Notes under the pieces: generated by a model
The model's input: only the letters and a program-made list of their open reading frames with translations
Told to the model about the DNA's origin: nothing
Database searches by the model: none
Assembly (NCBI GenBank): GCA_004211235.1
Contig: SEEY01000049.1
Location: 1-12,356 of the forward strand
Direction of reading: 5' to 3'
DNA from: Rubrivivax sp.
GTDB lineage: Bacteria; Pseudomonadota; Gammaproteobacteria; Burkholderiales; Burkholderiaceae
Length of the DNA: 12,356 bases
Part shown: piece after piece, positions 5,867 through 12,356 of the stretch
Position numbering within the stretch: position 1 is the first letter of the stretch
Layout of the letters: each line of letters starts with the position of its first letter
Program-made: the position numbers and the translations under genes

Positions 5867-7723
5867 TCAGGAGTTGCTGCGGCCCGCCAGGCGGTTGCGC
5901 AAGGAGCTCGGCACCGGGGCGGCAGCGGCGGCCGGTGCGGCAGACGGCGAGGGCTGGCCCGGACGATGCGCGCCGGGGTTGAGCGCCTCCATCACGTCGC
6001 GCAGGCCCACACCGAGCGGCTTGGCGTAGCGGCGTGTGACCGCCTCGATGCCAGGGCGGCGGCGCGCCTCGGGCAGGGCCAGCGCGTCGATCAACTCGTT
6101 GGCGAAGCTGCAGGTCAGGCGCAGCGTGTCGGCATCGCCGCGCGGCGGATGCACCGGCGCGTCCAGCGGCTGGCGGCGGATCATCTGCAGCAGCTCGTCG
6201 CCCAGCCCCCAGTGGCGGGCCACGGCGGCGCCCAGCGCGTCGAGATCGCAGCCCAGCACGGCATAGGCGGCGGCCTGCTCACTCAAGGCCGGCGGGTGGG
6301 GTTGGTCTTCCGTCGGCTCCGGCGGCACCATCAGCTGGCGGATCTGCTGGGCGTCGTCGGGGAAGTGATATTGCAGCAGCAGCCGTCCGAGGTTCTGCAT
6401 GATGGTGATGAGGTGGACGACCTCGGCGTCATAGCCGGCCGGCCGCAGGGCCTGCGCAACCTGCGCCGCCTTCGTGACGCGGGCCATCAGCTGGCGCAGC
6501 ATCTCGGCGGCCACCGGCGCCAGCGGCCCCGGCCAGGGCTTGAGCGCATTGGCCGCCAGCTGCAGGCCGTCCAGGCCGATCATCTGGATCGCGCGCTGCA
6601 TGTTCAGGATGGTCTCGCCCTGGTGGCCGCTCTGCCTGAGCGCGTTGTTGACGCGGCGCACCAGCTCCAGGCTGAGCGCCATGTCCTTCAGCACCAGGTC
6701 GGACAAGGCGCTCGCATGCTGGGCCTCCAGGCCCGAGCTGGCGGTAAAGCGGTGCATGCCGGTCGTCGTCGTCGGCAGATGGCCCTGGCGCTGCAGCTTG
6801 TCGAGCAGCAGCACGACCGGGCCGCCGTCGTCGTGGGCGGCGGCCTGCCGCCAGCCGTCCAGGGCGCGCAGGAAGCTGCGGGCGAGGTGGTAGCGCTGGC
6901 GCAACTGCCGGTCGGTGGCGCGGTTGCAGATGGCCCGCAGCGGGTCCGGGATGGGATGAGACGTTTCCCAGCCCAGGCGCACCATTTCCCTGCCGAGGGG
7001 CTGCATCTGCTGGACGACATGCTGCAGGTCGGTCTCCTCCAGCACCGGCTTGCCGCTGAGGATGCGGTGGAGCAGCAGGCCCGCGCAGAGCACATCCTCT
7101 TCGGCGGACTCGCGCACCGCGCGGCGGGTCACGGCGTTGAAGTCCACCGTGGCGGGGAAGACTTCCTGCGCCACTTCCAGGCCGATGAGGCGCACCTTGT
7201 CGCCGGCGTCGATGAGGAGGCTGGACGTCTGCAGGTCGCGGTGGGCATGGCCGGCCTCGTGAGCGAAGGCGAGGCCTTCCAGCAGCTGGCTGATCCAGCC
7301 CGCGGCATCGAGCGGCAGCGGCGCGGTCTGGCGCGCCAGGCGCTCGTCGAGCGTCTCGCCGAGCGCCCGGTCATAGGCGGCGTAGGGCCAGTTCTCGACC
7401 TGGCCGATCTCGAAGACCGGCGCGATGTTGGGGTGCTTGACGCGCTCGCTGCCCTGGGCCATGCGCAGCCAGTGTTCCAGCGCCGCGCCGCTGTTGGGCT
7501 TGTCGCGCGGCATGCACAGCACCAGCTCCTGGCCATGGCGTGCGTCGAAGACGCGCCAGACGAGGCTGCGCGCGCTCTTGGACAGCAGCGCACGCAGCTC
7601 GAAGCGTCCGAAGGTTTTCAGCGGTGGCGCGGCGGGGGCAGGTTCAGACACGACGGACGTGAGCGGGGCAGTAACACTTGTTATCGCCGCATTGGACTCC
7701 ACGCCGAGCGGGTCAAAGCCCAA
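5867..7723 (-). CDS. Pseudokinase-HDOD domain protein
   Basis: A 618-residue paralogue of the kinase gene downstream. Residues about 38-290 align with a protein kinase fold, but catalytic positions are lost. The Gly-loop reads LLSKSARSLVW, the ATP-binding Lys is Cys70, HRDLKPSN is HRDLQTSS (161-168), and DFG is replaced by GLE (about 181-183). Only the HRD itself remains. Residues about 305-510 are an HDOD domain (VLKDMALSLELVRRVNNALRQ...; VLGCDLDALGAAVARHWGL), with QNLG where HD-type enzymes have HDxG. The C-terminal tail is Ala/Pro-rich and probably flexible; there is no GAF domain. It is most likely a regulatory partner or scaffold for the active kinase encoded 12 bases downstream. The start is uncertain: the longest frame begins with TTG at 7723, and GTG codons at 7702 and 7651 are alternatives. 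None has a good ribosome site, and the kinase fold begins only near residue 38. Confidence 0.85.
   Translation of the reverse strand: MGFDPLGVESNAAITSVTAPLTSVVSEPAPAAPPLKTFGRFELRALLSKSARSLVWRVFDARHGQELVLCMPRDKPNSGAALEHWLRMAQGSERVKHPNIAPVFEIGQVENWPYAAYDRALGETLDERLARQTAPLPLDAAGWISQLLEGLAFAHEAGHAHRDLQTSSLLIDAGDKVRLIGLEVAQEVFPATVDFNAVTRRAVRESAEEDVLCAGLLLHRILSGKPVLEETDLQHVVQQMQPLGREMVRLGWETSHPIPDPLRAICNRATDRQLRQRYHLARSFLRALDGWRQAAAHDDGGPVVLLLDKLQRQGHLPTTTTGMHRFTASSGLEAQHASALSDLVLKDMALSLELVRRVNNALRQSGHQGETILNMQRAIQMIGLDGLQLAANALKPWPGPLAPVAAEMLRQLMARVTKAAQVAQALRPAGYDAEVVHLITIMQNLGRLLLQYHFPDDAQQIRQLMVPPEPTEDQPHPPALSEQAAAYAVLGCDLDALGAAVARHWGLGDELLQMIRRQPLDAPVHPPRGDADTLRLTCSFANELIDALALPEARRRPGIEAVTRRYAKPLGVGLRDVMEALNPGAHRPGQPSPSAAPAAAAAPVPSSLRNRLAGRSNS
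7672..7683. promoter_or_regulatory. Palindromic operator-like site at the start of the pseudokinase gene
   Basis: TAACA (7672-7676) and TGTTA (7679-7683) form an inverted repeat around CT, inside a locally AT-richer patch of otherwise GC-rich DNA. The site falls inside the longest reading frame (codons about 14-17) but upstream of the conserved kinase region. It may be a regulator-binding site near the true promoter if translation starts later, for example at the GTG at 7651. No binding protein can be named. Confidence 0.3.
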
Positions 7724-7854
7724 AGAAGCGCCGAAATGCGACGGATTTCCACCGCCACTTCCCGCAAACCCCGGCCGCCGTGCATCAGCTCACGAACGGC
7801 AGCCGGCGCGCGATCAGCCCGTCAGCTGGCTCCACACCTTGTAGCTGCGACATA

Positions 7855-7871
7855 ACTTGCCTGCGGCAAGT
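7855..7871. repeat. Short perfect hairpin downstream of hrpA
   Basis: ACTTGCC (7855-7861) and GGCAAGT (7865-7871) form a seven-base-pair stem with a TGC loop. It lies about 25 bases past the hrpA stop codon and about 130 bases ahead of the pseudokinase start. There is no real T-run after it in the hrpA direction (only TTATGT), so it would be at best a weak intrinsic terminator or a 3'-end stabilising hairpin. Confidence 0.4.
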
Positions 7872-7883
7872 AAGTCTGCGCTG

Positions 7884-7923
7884 CAAAGTCTGGCCTCAGC
7901 CCGACACTTGAGCCCAGACTTTG
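7884..7923 (-). terminator. Inverted repeat spanning the hrpA stop codon, possible transcript-end structure
   Basis: CAAAGTCTGG (7884-7893) and CCAGACTTTG (7914-7923) are perfect ten-base complements separated by 20 bases. The upstream arm lies in the last codons of hrpA and the TGA (7896-7898) lies in the loop. In the hrpA mRNA this folds into a stable stem at the 3' end. No T-tract follows, so Rho-independent termination is not assured; a protective or Rho-related role is equally possible. A second hairpin follows at 7855-7871. Confidence 0.4.
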
Positions 7924-10900
7924 TCGAGTCTCTTGACGCTCACCGGCTGCGGCGTGCGCAGCTCCTGCGCGAACAGGCTGACACGCAGCTCCTCGAGCTG
8001 CCAGCGGAAGTCGTCCAGCCGCGCGTCGCGCACGCCCTTGAGTTCGGCCACGCGGCGTGTGTAGCGCTGCTCCAGCGGCCTGACCTCACTCATCAGCTTG
8101 GTGTCGCGAGCCGGATCGGCGCGCAGCTTGTCCAGCCGCGTCGTGATGGCCTTCAGGTAGCGCGGCAGGTGCTGTAGCTGCGCCCAGGGCGTGTCCAGCG
8201 CGAAGCGCTTGGGCACAAGGCGCTGCAACTGCGCGGTGATGTCGTCACCGACGTCCTTGGCCGGGCGCGAATCCTTCAGCTTGCGGGACGCGTTGGCGAA
8301 TTCCTGCAGCACGGCGTGCACCGCGCGCGCCACCTCCTGGGCGATCAGGTTGAGGCGGCTGCGGCCTTCCTCGATGCGCTTCCTGAAGCTGATCGGGTCG
8401 GTCGGCAGCGGGTCCGCCAGGAAGGCGCGGTCCAGCGCCACGGCGATGACCTGGTCGCGCAGGTCCTCGGCCGTGCCCAGGCCCATGTAGAGCACGGACA
8501 TGCGCTGCAGGTCGGGAATGTTCTTCTCCAGGAACTTCAGCGGCTCCTTGAGCTGCAGCGCGACCAGGCGGCGCAGGCCGGCGCGGTGCTTGGCGGCGGC
8601 CACCTCGGGCTCGTCGAAGACCTCGATCTCGACATGCGCGCCCTTGTCGATCAGCGCCGGGAAGCCGATCAGCGTCTGGCCGCCCTTCTTCACTTCGAGC
8701 AGCTCGGGCAGTTCACCGAAGGTCCAGTCCGTGTAGGCCTGGCTGGCGTCGCGCGTGGGCGCGGCCGGCCGGGCGACCTCGGCGCGTATGCCTCGCCCCT
8801 CGACTGGTGGCTGCGGTCTGGGCGCCTCGGCCGCCGGCAGCTTCAAGGCGGCCAGCGCCTGGAAGGCCGACCGAGCCTGCCCGCCCAGCTCTGCCTTCAG
8901 CGCGGCGAGCTGGCGGCCCTGGCCGAGCTGGCGGCCGTGCTCGTCCACCACGCGGAAGTTCATGAACAGATGCGGCGGCAATTGCTCCAGCTTGAAGTCG
9001 TTGCGCTGCACGGCGATCTGGCTGCGGTCCTTCACGGCGCGCAGCAGCGTGTCCACCAGGCCGCCCTGGCAGAAGGGCTGCAGCTCGATGAACTCGGCGA
9101 CGAATTCCGGCAGCGGCGTCAGGCGGGCGCGCGGCTTCTGGTGCAGGCTCTTCAGCAGCGCCGTCACCTTGGCGGCGAGCATGCCAGGCACCAGCCACTC
9201 CGCGCGCTCCTCGCTGACCTGGTTGAGCGCAAAGATGGGCACGGTCACGGTCAGGCCGTCGCGCGGGTCGCCGGGCTCGTGCAGATAGGTCGCCGCGCAG
9301 TCCACGCCGCCCAGGCGGATGACCTTGGGGAAGGCCTCGCTGGTGACGCCCGCCGCCTCGTGGCGCATCAGCTCGTCCTGGCTGAGCTGCAGCAGCTTGT
9401 CATCGGCCTTGCTGGCTTCGCGCCACCACTTCAGCAGCGTGGCGCCACTGAACACATGCGCCGGCAGCTTGTCGTCGTAGTAGGCGTAGATCAGCTCGTC
9501 GTCGACCAGCACGTCCTGACGGCGCGACTTGTGCTCCAGCGCCTCCACCTTGGCGATCTGGCGGCGGTTGTGGGCGAGGAAGGGCAGCTGTCGCACCAGC
9601 TCGTCCGGCAGGTCGTCGTTGACCAGGCCCTCGCGGATGAAGATCTCGCGCGCGCCCTTGGGGTCGACGCGCCCGAAGTTCACGCGCTTGTTGCTGTAGA
9701 GCACGATGCCGTAGAGCGTCGCCCGCTCCAGCGCCACCACCTCGGCAGCCTTCTTCTCCCAGTGCGGCTCCAGCAGCTGGGTCTTGATCAAATGGCCGGC
9801 AATGGGCGGCAGCCACTGCGGCTCGATGTTGGCGATGCCGCGTCCGTACAGCCGCGAGGTGTCGACCAGCTCAGCGGCGACGATCCAGCGGCCCGGCTTC
9901 TTGCTGAGATGCGCGCCCGGGTGGCGGTAGAACTTGATGCCGCGCGCCCCGAGGTACCAGTCCTCGTCATCGCTCTTCTGGCCGATGTTGCCGAGCAGGC
10001 CGGCCAGCATGGACAGGTGGATCTGCTCGTAGGTGGCCGGGCTCTGGTTCAGCCGCCAGCCATGTTCGGCCACGACGGTGTGCAGCTGCGAATGCACGTC
10101 GCGCCACTCGCGCACGCGGCGGACGCTGACGAAGTTCTCGCGCAACAACTGTTCGTGGCGGCGGTTGCTGAGCTTGTGCGCCGGCGCCGGGCCGCCCCAA
10201 GCCGGCGGCGCCCCCTCGGGGGGTGGAGTCCGCGACGCGGACTCCTGGGGGCCAGCAGACTTGCCACCGCCCTTGGATTCTTCCAGCCACTTCCACAGCT
10301 TCAGGTAGCCGACGAACTCGCTCTTCTCGTCGTCGAACTTCTTGTGCTTCTCGTCGGCCGCCTGGGCGGCTTCCATCGGCCGGTCGCGCACGTCCTGGCC
10401 CGTCAGCGCCGACGCGATGATCAGCACTTCCGTCAGCGCCTCGCGGTTCTTGGCTTCAAGAATCATGCGGCCCACCCGCGGGTCCAGCGGCAGGCGCGAC
10501 AGCTCGCGGCCGAGCGGCGTCAGCTCGTTGTCGTCATCGGTCGCGCCGAGTTCGGCCAGCAGCTGGTAGCCGTCGGCAATCGCCTTCGGCCGGGGCGGCT
10601 CCAGGAAGGGGAAGCGCTCCACCTCGCCGAGGTGCAGCGCCTTCATTCGCAGGATCACGCCGGCCAGGCTGGACCGCAGGATTTCCGGGTCCGTGAACTT
10701 CGGCCGCTCGTTGAATTCCTTCTCGCTGTACAGGCGAATGCAGATGCCGTTGCTGACACGCCCGCAACGACCAGCCCGCTGGTTGCTTGCCGCCTGGCTG
10801 ATCGGCTCGATCAACAGCTGCTCGACCTTGTTGCGGTAGCTGTAGCGCTTCACGCGCGCAAGGCCCGGGTCGATGACGTAGCGGATGCCCGGCACCGTCA

Positions 10901-11834
10901 GCGAGGTCTCGGCCACGTTGGTGGCCAGCACGATGCGGCGCTGGCCGTGCGGCTCGAACACCTTGTCCTGCTCGGCCGGCGAGAGGCGCGCGAACAGCGG
11001 CAGCACGTCCACGCCCGGCGGATGGTGCTTGCGCAGCGCCTCGGCCGCCTCGCGGATCTCGCGCTCGCCGGGCAGGAAGACCAGCACGTCGCCGGCGCCC
11101 TCGCGCCACAGCTCGTCCACCGCGTCGGTGATGGCGTTGTTGACGTCGTACTCGCGGCTCTCCTCGAACGGGCGGTAGCGCTGCTCGACCGGATAGAGCC
11201 GGCCCGACACGGTCAGTACCGGCGCCGGGCCCTTGCTCGACGCGAAGTGGTTGGCGAAGCGGTCGGCGTCGATGGTGGCCGACGTGACGACGATCTTCAG
11301 GTCCGGCCGGCGCGGCAGCAGCTCGCGCAGATAGCCGAGCAGGAAGTCGATGTTGAGGCTGCGCTCGTGGGCCTCGTCGATGATGATGGTGTCGTAGGCC
11401 TTGAGCAGCGGGTCGCTCTGCGTCTCGGCCAGCAGGATGCCGTCCGTCATCAGCTTGACCGATGCGTCCTTGGACAGCCGGTCCTGGAAGCGCACCTTGA
11501 AGCCGACGACCTCGCCGAGGGGAGTCTTCAGCTCCTCGGCGATGCGCTTGGCGACGCTGCTGGCGGCGATGCGCCGCGGCTGCGTGTGGCCGATCAGCCC
11601 GCCGCCGTTGATGCGCCCGCGGCCCATCGCCAGCGCGATCTTGGGCAACTGCGTCGTCTTGCCCGAGCCGGTCTCGCCGCAGACGATGACGACCTGGTGC
11701 TGGGCAAGCGCCTTGGCGATCTCGTCGCGCCGCGCGCTGACGGGAAGCGATTCAGGAAAGGAAATGGAAAGAGCCGGCTGTGGCAGCCGGCCCGCGGGGA
11801 TTTCGGGATTCATTGGATAAGGATTGTCCCGCAT
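7896..11834 (-). CDS. hrpA: ATP-dependent RNA helicase HrpA (DEAH box)
   Basis: A 1312-residue DEAH-box helicase, close to the 1300 residues of the E. coli enzyme. Seen in order: Walker A GETGSGKTTQ (53-62), TQPRRIAA, DEAHERSL (153-160), SAT, the second helicase lobe with TNVAETSLT and QRAGRCGR, then the HA2 and OB-fold regions. A long C-terminal part typical of HrpA (DUF3418 type, roughly the last 580 residues) follows. HrpA unwinds RNA using ATP in the cytoplasm and has been linked to mRNA processing and to rescue of stalled ribosomes. An unusual Gly/Pro/Ala-rich stretch near residues 520-552 comes from a palindromic DNA element. The start at 11834 is chosen because GGGGA lies about ten bases upstream. 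ATGs at 11855 and 11813 are alternatives, all close to or overlapping the argA start. Confidence 0.95.
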   Translation of the reverse strand: MRDNPYPMNPEIPAGRLPQPALSISFPESLPVSARRDEIAKALAQHQVVIVCGETGSGKTTQLPKIALAMGRGRINGGGLIGHTQPRRIAASSVAKRIAEELKTPLGEVVGFKVRFQDRLSKDASVKLMTDGILLAETQSDPLLKAYDTIIIDEAHERSLNIDFLLGYLRELLPRRPDLKIVVTSATIDADRFANHFASSKGPAPVLTVSGRLYPVEQRYRPFEESREYDVNNAITDAVDELWREGAGDVLVFLPGEREIREAAEALRKHHPPGVDVLPLFARLSPAEQDKVFEPHGQRRIVLATNVAETSLTVPGIRYVIDPGLARVKRYSYRNKVEQLLIEPISQAASNQRAGRCGRVSNGICIRLYSEKEFNERPKFTDPEILRSSLAGVILRMKALHLGEVERFPFLEPPRPKAIADGYQLLAELGATDDDNELTPLGRELSRLPLDPRVGRMILEAKNREALTEVLIIASALTGQDVRDRPMEAAQAADEKHKKFDDEKSEFVGYLKLWKWLEESKGGGKSAGPQESASRTPPPEGAPPAWGGPAPAHKLSNRRHEQLLRENFVSVRRVREWRDVHSQLHTVVAEHGWRLNQSPATYEQIHLSMLAGLLGNIGQKSDDEDWYLGARGIKFYRHPGAHLSKKPGRWIVAAELVDTSRLYGRGIANIEPQWLPPIAGHLIKTQLLEPHWEKKAAEVVALERATLYGIVLYSNKRVNFGRVDPKGAREIFIREGLVNDDLPDELVRQLPFLAHNRRQIAKVEALEHKSRRQDVLVDDELIYAYYDDKLPAHVFSGATLLKWWREASKADDKLLQLSQDELMRHEAAGVTSEAFPKVIRLGGVDCAATYLHEPGDPRDGLTVTVPIFALNQVSEERAEWLVPGMLAAKVTALLKSLHQKPRARLTPLPEFVAEFIELQPFCQGGLVDTLLRAVKDRSQIAVQRNDFKLEQLPPHLFMNFRVVDEHGRQLGQGRQLAALKAELGGQARSAFQALAALKLPAAEAPRPQPPVEGRGIRAEVARPAAPTRDASQAYTDWTFGELPELLEVKKGGQTLIGFPALIDKGAHVEIEVFDEPEVAAAKHRAGLRRLVALQLKEPLKFLEKNIPDLQRMSVLYMGLGTAEDLRDQVIAVALDRAFLADPLPTDPISFRKRIEEGRSRLNLIAQEVARAVHAVLQEFANASRKLKDSRPAKDVGDDITAQLQRLVPKRFALDTPWAQLQHLPRYLKAITTRLDKLRADPARDTKLMSEVRPLEQRYTRRVAELKGVRDARLDDFRWQLEELRVSLFAQELRTPQPVSVKRLDKVWAQVSG
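10189..10253. repeat. REP-like palindromic element inside hrpA
   Basis: Two nested hairpins lie side by side. CCCCC/GGGGG stands around TC at 10211-10222. GGAGTCCGCG (10225-10234) and CGCGGACTCC (10236-10245) are perfect arms around one A. Imperfect outer arms, GGCCGCCCCA (10190-10199) and TGGGGGCC (10246-10253), enclose both. The layout resembles the GC-rich intergenic palindromes common in Burkholderiales genomes; this likeness is from memory. On the hrpA strand it reads in frame as a Gly/Pro/Ala/Ser-rich linker with no homologous segment in E. coli HrpA at this point, which suggests an in-frame insertion. Confidence 0.65.
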
Positions 11835-12356
11835 GGCCCGAGAATCCCCGCCCATGAGCGGCCTTGTCTTTCCCCACACCTTCGTGCCCTGGTTCCGCGC
11901 CGTGGCGCCCTACATCCACGCCTACCGCGGCGAGACCTTCGTCGTCGGCATGCCTGGCGAACTGGTCGCCGCCGGCAAGCTGAATGCCTTCGTGCAGGAC
12001 CTGTCCATCCTGCACGCCATGGGCATCAAGATCGTGCTGGTCCACGGCTTCCGGCCGCAGGTCAACGAACAGCTCCTCGCCAAGGGCCAGACGCCGCGCT
12101 ACAGCCACGGCCGCCGCATCACCGACGCCGTCGCGCTGGACTGCGCCCAGGAGGCCGCCGGCCAGCTGCGCTTCGAGATCGAGGCGGCCTTCAGCCAGGG
12201 CCTGCCGAACACGCCGATGGCCAACGCCACGGTGCGGGTCGTCTCCGGCAACTTCCTGACTGCCCGCCCGGTCGGCATCGTCGACGGCGTGGACTTCCAG
12301 CACTCGGGCCTGGTGCGCAAGGTCGATGCGGCCGCCATCCAGCGGGCCATCGACAT
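11833..12356 (+). CDS. argA: N-acetylglutamate synthase ArgA, 3' partial
   Basis: The frame is open from the ATG at 11833 to the window edge, giving about 174 residues of an amino-acid kinase-like domain. It follows E. coli ArgA closely: VAPYIHAYRGETFVV (E. coli VPYINTHRGKTFVI), LSILHAMGIKIVLVHGFRPQVNEQL, RITDAVALDCAQEAAGQLRFEIEAAFS, TPMANATVRVVSGNFLTARPVGIVDGVDFQHSGLVRKVD. ArgA transfers acetyl from acetyl-CoA to glutamate, the first step of arginine synthesis. This N-terminal domain usually binds the feedback inhibitor arginine, and the acetyltransferase domain lies beyond the edge. AAGGA at 11819-11823, nine bases before 11833, supports that start; the ATG at 11854 fits the usual family length better and remains possible. 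It is divergent from hrpA with overlapping start codons. Confidence 0.93.
   Translation, partial: MARESPPMSGLVFPHTFVPWFRAVAPYIHAYRGETFVVGMPGELVAAGKLNAFVQDLSILHAMGIKIVLVHGFRPQVNEQLLAKGQTPRYSHGRRITDAVALDCAQEAAGQLRFEIEAAFSQGLPNTPMANATVRVVSGNFLTARPVGIVDGVDFQHSGLVRKVDAAAIQRAID

Noticed and set aside
3374..7855. A 1493-codon plus-strand open frame opposite both kinase genes
   Set aside because: Its translation is low-complexity and Arg/Ala/Gln/His-rich with no recognisable domain. It crosses two genes and their gap in the antisense direction, while the minus-strand genes have clear domains. Long antisense frames are common in GC-rich coding DNA.

Overview
The window is a GC-rich (clearly above 60 %), densely packed bacterial chromosome segment. 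Gene content and order point to Burkholderiales (Betaproteobacteria), possibly the Rubrivivax/Leptothrix/Roseateles group. The signs are a hrpA gene divergent from argA, a small 4.5S-type SRP RNA, DUF4398/OmpA lipoproteins, and large kinase-HDOD proteins. The taxonomic call is an inference from gene families, not from a database search.

Layout. Positions 1-1239 run on the plus strand: the 3' part of a PurM-like (AIR synthase family) gene, a SirB2-family membrane protein, and the 4.5S SRP RNA with its own promoter. Positions 1240-1515 are non-coding and open with a pyrimidine-rich tract. Positions 1516-3262 hold a compact minus-strand operon, read from 3262 down to 1516: a DUF4398 lipoprotein, a DUF4398-OmpA lipoprotein, and a small secreted protein with four cysteines. 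All three look like envelope proteins, and the OmpA domain is the likely peptidoglycan anchor.

Positions 3452-7723 hold a second minus-strand pair, read from 7723 down to 3452. The first gene encodes a degenerate kinase (pseudokinase) fused to an HDOD domain. Twelve bases downstream, the second encodes an apparently active Ser/Thr kinase fused to HDOD and GAF domains. The two proteins look like tandem paralogues in which one copy lost catalysis, so the pair probably forms a cytoplasmic signalling module. This is the most interesting system in the window.

Positions 7896-11834 encode the DEAH-box RNA helicase HrpA on the minus strand. It carries a short palindromic, REP-like element that appears to be inserted in frame. 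The divergent argA (first enzyme of arginine biosynthesis) begins at a start codon that overlaps the hrpA start on the opposite strand and runs off the right edge. No tRNA, rRNA, CRISPR array, transposase or integrase gene was seen.
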